Source: Gammaproteobacteria bacterium (GTDB lineage: Bacteria > Pseudomonadota > Gammaproteobacteria > Steroidobacterales > Steroidobacteraceae). From it: a stretch of 6,192 bases of DNA. The stretch spans positions 1-6,192 of the forward strand of contig JAURMS010000110.1 of assembly GCA_030830595.1 (NCBI GenBank), in the 5' to 3' direction. The notes beneath the pieces were generated by a model. That model was not told the DNA's origin and made no database searches. It saw nothing but the letters and a program-made list of their open reading frames with translations. The translations under genes and the position numbers were made by a program. Of the stretch, positions 1-6,192 are shown in pieces (positions within the stretch are counted from its first letter, which is position 1; every line of letters begins with the position of its first letter).

Positions 1-276
1 GTCACGGAGGCCTTCCGGCTGATCCTCTCGAACCCGCGGGTGAAGGCCATCCTCATCAACATCTTTGGTGGCATCGTCCGCTGCGACATCATCGCCGACG
101 GCATCGTGCAGGCGGTTGCCGACGTGGGTGTCTCGGTGCCGGTCATTGTGCGCCTGGAAGGCACCAACGCCGACATTGCCAGGGACAAGCTGGCGAAAAG
201 CGGGCTCGCCATCACGGCGGCGGGCGATCTGACCGATGCGGCCACCAAGGCCGTCACCCTCGCGGGGGCAGCATGA
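1..276 (+). CDS. sucC: Succinyl-CoA synthetase (ADP-forming) beta subunit, C-terminal part, cut by the window edge
   Basis: The beta subunit of succinyl-CoA ligase, a cytoplasmic TCA-cycle enzyme, converts succinyl-CoA plus NDP and phosphate to succinate, CoA and NTP. It supplies the nucleotide-binding (ATP-grasp) half of the enzyme. Only the last 91 codons are present; the reading frame is open from base 1 and ends at TGA 274-276. The visible part is the C-terminal CoA-ligase-like domain, with the family's strong motif NIFGGIVRCDIIADGI (about bases 58-105) and VPVIVRLEGTNADIA near bases 136-180, closely matching the E. coli SucC tail as I remember it. The stop overlaps the sucD start in an ATGA (273-276), which implies translational coupling so that the two subunits are made in equal amounts. 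The start, promoter and ATP-grasp domain lie outside the window. Confidence 0.97.
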   Translation, partial: VTEAFRLILSNPRVKAILINIFGGIVRCDIIADGIVQAVADVGVSVPVIVRLEGTNADIARDKLAKSGLAITAAGDLTDAATKAVTLAGAA

Positions 277-1148
277 GCATTCTCGTCAACAAGTCCAGCC
301 GGGTCCTCTGCCAGGGCTTCACCGGCAAGCAGGGCACCTTTCATTCCGAGCAGGCGATTGCCTACGGCACCCAGCTGGTGGGTGGCGTTACGCCCGGGCG
401 CGGCGGCGAAAAACACCTTGATCGCCCGGTGTTCAACACCGTGCGCGAGGCAGTGAAGGCCACCGGCGCCGACGTCAGCATGATCTACGTGCCGGCCCCC
501 TACGCCGCGGACTCCATCCTGGAGGCCGTTGATGCGGGGATCCGGCTGATCGTGTGCATCACCGAGGGCATCCCGGTGAACGACATGATCAAGGTCAAGG
601 CCGCGCTTGCCGATCGCGACTGTCGGCTGGTGGGGCCGAACTGCCCGGGAGTGATCACTCCGGGTGAATGCAAGGTCGGCATCATGCCTGGTTTTATTCA
701 CCAGCCCGGCCGGGTGGGCATCGTCTCCCGCTCCGGGACGTTGACCTACGAGGCGGTGTTCCAGACCACCCGACTGGGCCTCGGCCAGAGCAGCTGTGTG
801 GGCATCGGCGGCGACCCGGTGCGCGGCATGAACTTTGTCGACGTGCTGGCTTTGTTCGAGCAGGATCCGCAGACCGAGGGCATTGTCATGGTTGGCGAGA
901 TCGGCGGGGCCGATGAAGAGGCCGCGGCGGAGTTCATCAAGTCGAGTGTCTCCAAGCCCGTGGTGGCCTACATCGCCGGGGTCACGGCGCCGGCCGGCAA
1001 GCGCATGGGTCATGCCGGTGCGGTTATCGCCGGGGGCAAGGGCACCGCGGAGGACAAGTTCCGCGCCCTGGAGGCGGCTGGAGTGACCACCGTTCGCTCG
1101 CCGGCCGAACTGGGCTCGGCCATGCGGTCCCGGCTGAAGAGCGGCTAG
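273..1148 (+). CDS. sucD: Succinyl-CoA synthetase (ADP-forming) alpha subunit
   Basis: The alpha subunit of succinyl-CoA ligase binds CoA and carries the phosphohistidine that relays phosphate between succinyl-phosphate and the nucleotide on the beta subunit. The protein has 291 residues, close to the usual size of about 290. Motifs in order: the CoA-binding loop GFTGKQGTFH (residues 15-24), YVPAPYAADSI and CITEGIPVNDM in the Rossmann-like domain, GPNCPGVITPGECK starting at residue 121, GIVSRSGTLTYE, and the active-site segment GHAGAVIAGGKGTAEDK. The catalytic histidine is residue 247 (bases 1011-1013), equivalent to His246 in the E. coli numbering. The ATG at 273 is chosen because it overlaps the sucC stop and gives the conserved N-terminus. 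nadE begins 8 bases after the TAG stop, so the three genes are probably co-transcribed. Nothing is missing or unusual in the protein. Confidence 0.98.
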   Translation: MSILVNKSSRVLCQGFTGKQGTFHSEQAIAYGTQLVGGVTPGRGGEKHLDRPVFNTVREAVKATGADVSMIYVPAPYAADSILEAVDAGIRLIVCITEGIPVNDMIKVKAALADRDCRLVGPNCPGVITPGECKVGIMPGFIHQPGRVGIVSRSGTLTYEAVFQTTRLGLGQSSCVGIGGDPVRGMNFVDVLALFEQDPQTEGIVMVGEIGGADEEAAAEFIKSSVSKPVVAYIAGVTAPAGKRMGHAGAVIAGGKGTAEDKFRALEAAGVTTVRSPAELGSAMRSRLKSG

Positions 1149-1156
1149 CAGGCTTC

Positions 1157-2809
1157 ATGCGCATCGCGCTCGGGCAGGTCGACTGTTTCGTCGGGGACGT
1201 TCCGGGCAACGAGGCGCGGATCCTGCGGGTGGCGGAGCAGGCTCGCACCGAGGGTGCGCGGCTGCTGCTCCTGCCCGAGCTGGCGCTCTCCGGCTATCCG
1301 CCGGAGGACCTGCTGTTCCATCGCGGTTTCCGTCATCGTATCGATGCCGCCCTGGAGCGCCTGAGGCAAGCCATTCGCGGCATCGATGTGGTGGTGGGCT
1401 TCCCCGAGTACGACGGCGACCGCATCTACAACACAGCCGTGGTTCTGTCCGACGGCGAGATCAAGGCTCTGCATCGCAAGCTGATCCTGCCCAACTACCA
1501 GGTCTTCGACGAGAAGCGCTATTTCGAGGTCGGTAGCCAAGCCACGTGTTTCGAGGTCGATGGCGTTCGCGTGGGCTTGCTCATCTGCGAGGACGCCTGG
1601 GTGGCGGAGCCCGCCAGCGCCCTGCGGGACGCTGGCGCGCAACTCATTGCCGTGGTTAACGCCTCGCCCTACGAGCAGGGCAAGCAGGTCCGGCGCGAGC
1701 AGGTGCTCGCTGCCCGCGCGCGGGAGACGGGCCTGCCGCTGGTCTATGTGAACCTTGTCGGCGGTCAGGACGAACTGGTGTTCGACGGCGGGTCCTGCGC
1801 CGTGGATGCGCAAGGCGACACAGCGCATCGTGCGGGGGCCTTCGGTGAGTCCCTCAGCCTTGTCGAGATCAAGCCTGGCCCCAGGGGAAAGGTTGGGCTG
1901 GCGGGGACCCTCGAGCCGCTACTCGAGCACGAGGCGTCCGTGTACCAGGCCATCGTCACGGGCATCCGCGACTATGTGGGCAAACACCGCTTCCCGGGCG
2001 CGATTATCGGACTCTCCGGCGGGATTGACTCGGCCCTGGTCCTGACGCTCGCGGTCGATGCGCTGGGAGCCGAACGCGTGAAGGTGGTGATGATGCCCTC
2101 GCGCTACACCTCCGACATGTCGCGGGAGGATGCCGCGTGCATGGCCGAGGGACTCGGGGTGGCCTATTCCGTATTGCCTATCGAGCCGATGTTCGAGGCT
2201 ACGCTCGCCACGCTGGCCGATGAGTTCGCCGGCCGAGCTGCCGACGCCACCGAGGAAAACATCCAGGCCCGCTGCCGGGGGATCCTGCTGATGGCGCTGT
2301 CCAACAAGACCGGGGCCCTGCTCCTGACCACCGGCAACAAGAGCGAGATGGCGGTGGGCTATGCCACCCTCTATGGCGACATGGCTGGCGGCTTCGCGCC
2401 CATCAAGGACTGCAGCAAGCAGCTGGTTTATCGACTGGCGCGCTGGCGTAATCGCGACGCTGAGGTGATTCCCGCCCGCATCATCGAGCGCGAGCCCTCG
2501 GCCGAATTACGTGCCGACCAGAAGGACTCGGATTCGCTGCCGCCTTACGAGGTGCTGGATGCCATCCTCGAGGCCTTCATCGAGCGCGATCTGTCGGTGG
2601 AGGAGATCGTGGCGCTCGGCTTCGAGCGGGCGACTGTAGTGCGGGTGCTGGAGATGGTGCGCCGCAACGAGTACAAGCGGCGCCAGGCGCCGCCGGGAGT
2701 CAGGGTGAGTGCGCGCGCCTTCGGCCGCGACTGGCGTTACCCGATTACCTCGGGTTATCGCGCATCGGGTGCAAGGGATGACGAGTCGCGCAGCTGCCTA
2801 CAATCGTAG
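1157..2809 (+). CDS. nadE: Glutamine-dependent NAD+ synthetase (nitrilase-NadE fusion)
   Basis: This enzyme catalyses the last step of NAD+ synthesis: ATP-dependent amidation of nicotinic acid adenine dinucleotide, with ammonia taken from glutamine. The 550 residues form two domains. Residues 1 to about 245 are a nitrilase-type glutaminase with a complete Glu-Lys-Cys triad: Glu41 in LPELALSGYPPEDL, Lys108 in HRKLILPNYQVFDEKRYF, and Cys144 in LLICEDAW. From about residue 265 comes the N-type ATP pyrophosphatase domain, with the P-loop SGGIDS at 287-292, TTGNKSEMAVGY around 391-402, and YGDMAGGFAPIKD. The C-terminal YKRRQAPPGVR and FGRDWRYPIT motifs are typical. About 17 residues after that are nonconserved and read over the 3' end of the convergent membrane gene. 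The ATG at 1157 lies 8 bases after the sucD stop with only a weak GCAGG-like ribosome site, consistent with coupling to sucD. This is the long two-domain form, unlike the short ammonia-dependent NadE of E. coli. Confidence 0.97.
   Translation: MRIALGQVDCFVGDVPGNEARILRVAEQARTEGARLLLLPELALSGYPPEDLLFHRGFRHRIDAALERLRQAIRGIDVVVGFPEYDGDRIYNTAVVLSDGEIKALHRKLILPNYQVFDEKRYFEVGSQATCFEVDGVRVGLLICEDAWVAEPASALRDAGAQLIAVVNASPYEQGKQVRREQVLAARARETGLPLVYVNLVGGQDELVFDGGSCAVDAQGDTAHRAGAFGESLSLVEIKPGPRGKVGLAGTLEPLLEHEASVYQAIVTGIRDYVGKHRFPGAIIGLSGGIDSALVLTLAVDALGAERVKVVMMPSRYTSDMSREDAACMAEGLGVAYSVLPIEPMFEATLATLADEFAGRAADATEENIQARCRGILLMALSNKTGALLLTTGNKSEMAVGYATLYGDMAGGFAPIKDCSKQLVYRLARWRNRDAEVIPARIIEREPSAELRADQKDSDSLPPYEVLDAILEAFIERDLSVEEIVALGFERATVVRVLEMVRRNEYKRRQAPPGVRVSARAFGRDWRYPITSGYRASGARDDESRSCLQS
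2739..2755. repeat. Short inverted repeat at the end of the convergent membrane gene
   Basis: ACCCGA (2739-2744) and TCGGGT (2750-2755) form a perfect six-base inverted repeat with a five-base loop. After a T-T mismatch one more pair is possible. It touches the TAA stop (2757-2755, - strand) of the membrane gene and lies within the last codons of nadE. There is no T-run on either side, so it is not a classical intrinsic terminator. It may help protect the 3' end or act with Rho, or it may be chance in GC-rich coding DNA. Confidence 0.25.
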
Positions 2810-4641
2810 AGGTAGGCCGTGATGCGACTTTGCGAGTGGTTCCAGTTCAGTTCAAGTGGGGCTGCCGCAAGCTGAAGCCTGAGGGCTTTTTCACTGACCA
2901 CGAAATCCGTGCTCGAGTCCCTGCAAGCCAGGCCTATAGTGAATTCCGAGGTCCTGAACAGCATGGTGACGGGCGAATTCGAAAACAGGATCGCAGGGGG
3001 CAGTGTTCCCGTCAGCTCGAGAGAGCGCGTGTAAAGCTTTGCGGCGGTTGCCGGCGATTGAGAGACGGCCCGGGACTGCAGCTTGGCCAGGTAACTTTTC
3101 CTGCCGAGGATGAACCAGCTGGCCTGGGGACGCTCCGGCCAAAATACCTCCGCGTCCTCGGGAATCACCGCCCGCCATTCGGACAGGCTGCCCGCATTTG
3201 CCGCGGCGAACTCCGGTCTCGATAGTTGCGTCGCCGCTGTCGGCACGACGGCGGCAAGGAAGCACAGGCCTGTGGCGACGGCTGGGGCGGCGAACAGTGG
3301 CTGCCGTGCCGACCAGCAACTGAGCGCTACGAACGCTGTTGCGGTCACCCCGCTGGAGAGGAGCACGCTCCATCCCTGAAAGGGCAGTGTGTCTCGCAGC
3401 CAAAGCAAGCTGCACAGGCCGAAAATGGCCATGCACGGCAGGCGCAGCGAATCGAGCAGGCTTGCCGCGCAGCGGCTTTGCAGGCACCACAACAGCAGGG
3501 CAGCGCATAGCAGGGCGAGTCCCGGCCAGCCCGGCAGCAGCCAACCTGCCAGACCAAGCCAGATCGGGTTACCCGTGGGCGGCCCGCGCTGGATCAGCGG
3601 CATCAAGCCGCCCGCTGCGGCGATGCCCAGCAGCGCCTGGGGGATCCATAGCCACCGCGAGACTTCTACCGCAAACAGAGGGCTTCCCGGGGCGACCCAC
3701 GCGACGAGTGCTGCGGCCGTCACGCCCAGGAGCCCGCAGCCGACTGCAGAACGGAGCAGGCGGGCCGCGCGGTCCGAGGCTAATCCGTGGGACAGTAGCC
3801 AGGTCGGCACCAATGCGGCCGCGGCGGCCCACCAGGTCGCGCCGCTCCATTCACTCGGGAACCGGATCCCCTCTCGGGAGCGCACCCATTGGAGCCATTG
3901 TTTCTGGCCAAGCGAGGCAGCCTCAGACCCGGAACCGCTTTGCAGTACCGCCATGACCAGAACGAGAGTCAGCAAGGCTGCACCGATCCCCAGCGCCTGG
4001 TTCCGCGACAGTCGTGTGCCCAACCAGGTCAGCAGACCGGAGGCCCCGATCAGCGGATGCAGCCAGGTGGCCAGCGCCAGGCAGACCGCGGCGAGACGCC
4101 AACGGTTCCCCAACTGCAGGGCAAGGCCCATGAGCACGAGTGCCCCTGCCGGCAGGCGCGCCGTCAGGCTGTTGCCGAGGAAGTCTGCGAGTAAATAGGG
4201 CGCGACGCTGGCTCCCAGCGTAATGGTGAGCGCGAGCGCCAACATGGCGCGGTCCGTGGGCAAGCACCGCCTGGCTAGCATGAAGAGGGCGCCCAGCCAC
4301 AGCAGCGAGCCCAACAGCGACGATAGCCGGGCTGAACGCTCAATGCCCAGAACGGTAGATGCTGGCGCGTAGCTGGGCCCGATCGAGCTCCAGATGCCGT
4401 GCCCGCCCCCGCGGAGGTAGAGGTCTCCGGCCAGTGCTGGCTCACCTGTCTCGGCCAGGGATGTGAGCGCATTCAGCGCAGCATCACCCGACAAACCCTG
4501 ATACGGGTGCAGCAATAACCAGAAAGACGCCGCCAGTAGCGCAAGCGTCCACGTAACGGCCGGGCGTGCCCTGAGTATGTTTAGCCCCTCGGGCTTACCA
4601 GAACTTCCACCAGGCGCGATCCTCGCGCACCGGTCGGCCAT
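2755..4641 (-). CDS. Large polytopic inner-membrane protein of unknown function; GT-C glycosyltransferase-like architecture
   Basis: I do not recognise this 628-residue protein by name. About 13 hydrophobic segments are visible, roughly at residues 28-46, 105-123, 132-156, 162-178, 183-203, 214-234, 267-285, 298-317, 328-350, 359-388 (one or two), 402-416, 426-442 and 449-466. A soluble C-terminal domain (about 470-628) follows, containing IPEDAEVFWPERP (493-505) and LGRKSYLAK (512-520). The first large loop has SGDAAL (Asp53) and HGIWSSIGPSYAP (81-93); a His-Pro pair sits at 195-196. Many helices, an acidic residue in loop 1 and a soluble tail are reminiscent of GT-C lipid-linked-sugar transferases, but no family signature proves it. 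The ATG at 4641 overlaps the end of bamD by 47 bases in another frame and has no clear ribosome site; no better in-frame start precedes the first helix. The gene is probably co-transcribed with bamD. Its base composition looks somewhat less GC-rich than its neighbours'. Confidence 0.82.
   Translation of the reverse strand: MADRCARIAPGGSSGKPEGLNILRARPAVTWTLALLAASFWLLLHPYQGLSGDAALNALTSLAETGEPALAGDLYLRGGGHGIWSSIGPSYAPASTVLGIERSARLSSLLGSLLWLGALFMLARRCLPTDRAMLALALTITLGASVAPYLLADFLGNSLTARLPAGALVLMGLALQLGNRWRLAAVCLALATWLHPLIGASGLLTWLGTRLSRNQALGIGAALLTLVLVMAVLQSGSGSEAASLGQKQWLQWVRSREGIRFPSEWSGATWWAAAAALVPTWLLSHGLASDRAARLLRSAVGCGLLGVTAAALVAWVAPGSPLFAVEVSRWLWIPQALLGIAAAGGLMPLIQRGPPTGNPIWLGLAGWLLPGWPGLALLCAALLLWCLQSRCAASLLDSLRLPCMAIFGLCSLLWLRDTLPFQGWSVLLSSGVTATAFVALSCWSARQPLFAAPAVATGLCFLAAVVPTAATQLSRPEFAAANAGSLSEWRAVIPEDAEVFWPERPQASWFILGRKSYLAKLQSRAVSQSPATAAKLYTRSLELTGTLPPAILFSNSPVTMLFRTSEFTIGLACRDSSTDFVVSEKALRLQLAAAPLELNWNHSQSRITAYLYDCRQLRDSSSLAPDAR
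2874..2892 (+). terminator. Possible Rho-independent terminator after nadE
   Basis: On the + strand AAGCC (2875-2879) pairs perfectly with GGCTT (2884-2888) around a four-base TGAG loop. A run of five T ends at 2891, partly shared with the stem. A G-T wobble at 2874/2889 may lengthen the stem. It lies 65 bases downstream of the nadE stop, inside the coding sequence of the convergent membrane gene (about codons 585-589). The stem is short, so this is a weak to moderate call; chance within coding DNA is a real alternative. Confidence 0.35.
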
Positions 4642-5383
4642 CGGGATAGTTGAGCGCGTAGGTGGCGCGCGCCTGGTCGGCCAGGTCCGTCAGGCCCACC
4701 CCATCGTAGGCGGCGATCATGACATCCAGCGCCTGGCTGACGGCCGGCGCGCCGTCGTAGTTCTCGATGCAGTAACGGGCCCGGTTGAGCGCTGCAACGT
4801 AGGCCCTGCGCCGCAGGTAATAGTCGGCCACGTGCACCTCGTAGGCGGCGAGGCGATTGCGCAGGTAGATCATTCGCTCGCGGGCGTCGTGCACGTAGTC
4901 GCTGGTGGGGTAGCGCTCGATCAGCTGCTGGAAGGCCAGGAACGAGGCCCGGGCATCCTGGGGCGGGCGCTCGGTCAGGTCGGTATTGAACCAGCGCTCA
5001 AGGATGTTCGGGGTGCGTTCGAACTGCACCAGCCCCTTGATGTACATGGCATAGTCGATGCGCGGGTGGGTGGGGTTCTCGCGCACGAATTCATCGGCCG
5101 CATCCAGCGCCGACTCCTTTTGGCCCGACTTGTAATAGGCGTACATGACGTCGAGCTGGCCCTGCCGGGCCTGCTCGCTAAACGGATAGCGCGCCTCGAG
5201 CGCCTCGTAGACCCGGACCGAGCCGCGGAAGTCGCCGCTCGAGAGCATGTTGTTGGCCTTCTCGTAGAGCTTCTCCGGCGGGGCCTGCTCGACGCCGTCG
5301 TCGCCGCCGAACAATGAACAGCCAGGCAGCAGCAGGACGGCCGCGAGGAGGAGGGGGAGCAGGGGTAACCTGTTTGCCGACAA
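4595..5383 (-). CDS. bamD: Outer membrane protein assembly factor BamD (lipoprotein)
   Basis: BamD is the essential lipoprotein partner of BamA in the complex that folds and inserts beta-barrel proteins into the outer membrane. It sits on the periplasmic face, anchored by lipid. The predicted protein has 262 residues (E. coli BamD: 245). A signal peptide with the hydrophobic run LPLLPLLLAAVLLL ends in the lipobox LPGC; Cys22 is the lipidated residue, and Ser at +2 favours outer-membrane sorting. The TPR-type helical repeats follow from about residue 37, with the characteristic segments RYPFSEQARQ (65-74), DVMYAYYKSGQ (78-88) and NPTHPRIDYAMYIKGL (103-118), then FQQLIERYPTSDYV and LAAYEVHVADYYLRR. 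The frame is open far upstream, but that extension is antisense to rluD. The TTG at 5383 is chosen because it directly precedes the signal peptide and no ATG or GTG is in frame nearby. No good ribosome site precedes it. Divergent from rluD, as in E. coli. Confidence 0.95.
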   Translation of the reverse strand: MSANRLPLLPLLLAAVLLLPGCSLFGGDDGVEQAPPEKLYEKANNMLSSGDFRGSVRVYEALEARYPFSEQARQGQLDVMYAYYKSGQKESALDAADEFVRENPTHPRIDYAMYIKGLVQFERTPNILERWFNTDLTERPPQDARASFLAFQQLIERYPTSDYVHDARERMIYLRNRLAAYEVHVADYYLRRRAYVAALNRARYCIENYDGAPAVSQALDVMIAAYDGVGLTDLADQARATYALNYPDGRPVREDRAWWKFW

Positions 5384-5387
5384 GGGA
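5382..5387 (+). promoter_or_regulatory. Candidate ribosome binding site for an alternative GTG start of rluD
   Basis: AAGGGA is followed after eight bases by GTG 5396-5398, which is in frame with rluD and separated from its ATG at 5426 by nine codons without a stop. The ATG itself has no purine-rich site at a suitable distance (the bases before it are TATAGCCGAA). The motif overlaps the first codon of bamD on the other strand. It matters only for deciding the rluD start, and the match is partial. Confidence 0.3.
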
Positions 5388-5413
5388 CTGGACCGGTGAC
5401 TGCGACGGGCCGC

Positions 5414-5419
5414 AGTATA
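5414..5419 (-). promoter_or_regulatory. Possible -10 element for bamD
   Basis: On the - strand TATACT differs from the sigma-70 consensus TATAAT at one position. It is one of few AT-rich hexamers in the short bamD-rluD gap. Transcription would start near 5407, leaving a leader of about 24 bases before the TTG start. No convincing -35 box is present: the bases 17 upstream are a G-run. Support is therefore position plus the -10 match only. Confidence 0.35.
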
Positions 5420-5425
5420 GCCGAA

Positions 5426-6192
5426 ATGACCGCTTCGCCCCCCCAGCCCGATGCGGCCGAGATTCTCTCCGCCACCGTCCCGCCCGAGGCCGCCGGTCGC
5501 CGGCTGGACCAGGTGCTGGCCGAGTTGTTTCCCTCGCATTCCCGTTCGCGGCTGAAAGCCTGGATCGAGGCGGGCCGCGTCAGGCTGAACGGCAAGCAAC
5601 CCAAACCCCGCGAGCGCCTGCTGGGTGGTGAACAGGTGGAGGTCGAGCCGCTGGCCGAGCCGGTGAGCGATGTCATGCCGCAGGCCATCCCGCTCGCGAT
5701 CGTCCACGAGGATCGCCACCTGCTGGTGGTGGACAAGCCGGCGGGACTCGTCGTGCACCCGGGTGCCGGCAACCCCGACCAGACGCTCCAGAACGCGCTG
5801 CTGGCTCATGACGCCGGGCTCGCTGCCCTGCCGCGGGCCGGCATTGTCCATCGGCTCGACAAGGACACCAGTGGCCTCCTGGTGGTGGCGCGCACGCTGG
5901 AGACCCACACGGAACTGGTGCGGCTGCTCGCCGCCCGCGACATCAGTCGGGAATACGAGGCGGTGTGTTGCGGTGTGCTGACCGGCGGCGGCACGGTCGA
6001 TGCGCCGATCGGGCGGCATCGCAGCGACCGTCTGCGCATGACGGTGCGCGCGGACGGGCGCGAGGCCGTGACCCACTATCGGCTGATTGAGCGCTTCCGC
6101 GCTCATACCCACCTCAGGGTGATGCTCGAGACGGGCCGGACCCACCAGATTCGCGTGCACCTCGCCCACCTTAGTTATCCCATCGTGGGCGA
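5426..6192 (+). CDS. rluD: 23S rRNA pseudouridine synthase RluD, 3' end cut by the window edge
   Basis: RluD converts uridines 1911, 1915 and 1917 (E. coli numbering) in helix 69 of 23S rRNA to pseudouridine, acting late in large-subunit assembly. 255 codons plus two bases are visible, so about 70 residues are missing relative to the 326-residue E. coli protein. An N-terminal S4 RNA-binding domain (about residues 24-80; GRRLDQVLAELFP, then RVRLNGK) is followed by the RluA-type catalytic domain: VVDKPAGLVVHPG around Asp103, IVHRLDKDTSGLL with the catalytic Asp145 (bases 5858-5860), and GRTHQIRVHLAH around 237-248. The ATG at 5426 gives an N-terminus like that of known RluD proteins. An in-frame GTG at 5396, with AAGGGA (5382-5387) eight bases upstream, would add ten residues and cannot be excluded. 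The divergent pairing with bamD and the match to RluD favour this over RluA or RluC. Confidence 0.94.
   Translation, partial: MTASPPQPDAAEILSATVPPEAAGRRLDQVLAELFPSHSRSRLKAWIEAGRVRLNGKQPKPRERLLGGEQVEVEPLAEPVSDVMPQAIPLAIVHEDRHLLVVDKPAGLVVHPGAGNPDQTLQNALLAHDAGLAALPRAGIVHRLDKDTSGLLVVARTLETHTELVRLLAARDISREYEAVCCGVLTGGGTVDAPIGRHRSDRLRMTVRADGREAVTHYRLIERFRAHTHLRVMLETGRTHQIRVHLAHLSYPIVG

Noticed and set aside
1145..1828. 227-codon - strand open frame opposite the nadE nitrilase domain
   Set aside because: It is antisense to conserved catalytic motifs of NadE, lacks its own ribosome site or domain, and is typical of spurious frames in GC-rich coding DNA.
2796..2817. Inverted repeat GCCTAC/GTAGGC with a ten-base loop just around the nadE stop as a terminator
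   Set aside because: The stem is six bases with a long loop and no T-run on either strand; a four-base alternative pairing competes. It is too weak to list as a feature.
2941..2980. Two GAATTC sequences about 35 bases apart as a repeat
   Set aside because: They are six-base palindromes within a coding gene with no shared flanks. Chance explains them.
2830..4198. Several + strand open frames (up to 269 codons) opposite the unknown membrane gene
   Set aside because: Their translations are rich in Arg, Pro, Ser and Ala without domain features, while the - strand frame gives well-formed hydrophobic helices over 628 codons.
4577..5317. 246-codon + strand open frame opposite bamD
   Set aside because: It mirrors the codon structure of BamD on the other strand and has no recognisable domain. 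BamD, with lipobox and TPR motifs, is clearly the real gene.
5384..6169. Open - strand frame extending the BamD reading frame upstream to a 524-residue protein
   Set aside because: The extra N-terminal part is exactly antisense to rluD, has no family resemblance, and would place the BamD lipoprotein signal peptide in the middle of a protein. It is open only because of high GC content.

Overview
The window is GC-rich bacterial chromosome and is almost completely coding. A lipoprotein BamD, the divergent bamD/rluD arrangement familiar from E. coli, and a full-length sucCD pair point to a Gram-negative proteobacterium, most likely a gammaproteobacterium. The genus cannot be fixed from sequence reading alone. 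Every stretch longer than about 50 bases is covered by a gene, so there are no long empty regions. I see no tRNA, rRNA, CRISPR array, insertion sequence or phage gene.

Layout. On the + strand, the tail of sucC (1-276) overlaps sucD (273-1148) by four bases, and a glutamine-dependent nadE (1157-2809) follows after only 8 bases. These three look like one transcription unit, joining succinyl-CoA synthetase of the TCA cycle to the last step of NAD+ synthesis. On the - strand, bamD (5383-4595, outer-membrane assembly lipoprotein) is followed by a large unrecognised polytopic membrane protein (4641-2755). That gene starts inside the end of bamD and finishes inside the end of nadE. rluD (5426 to the window edge, + strand, 23S rRNA pseudouridine synthase, 3' end missing) is transcribed divergently from bamD across about 42 bases.

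The housekeeping genes look intact, with their catalytic residues present: SucD His247; NadE Glu41/Lys108/Cys144 and the SGGIDS loop; BamD lipobox Cys22; RluD Asp145. The one gene without a clear identity is the 628-residue membrane protein. Its architecture (about 13 predicted membrane segments, an acidic residue in the first large loop, a soluble C-terminal domain) resembles GT-C-type glycosyltransferases, but that is an inference. I found no convincing evidence of a new multi-gene system here. The most notable points are this orphan membrane gene between two conserved blocks and the tight overlaps at both of its ends.
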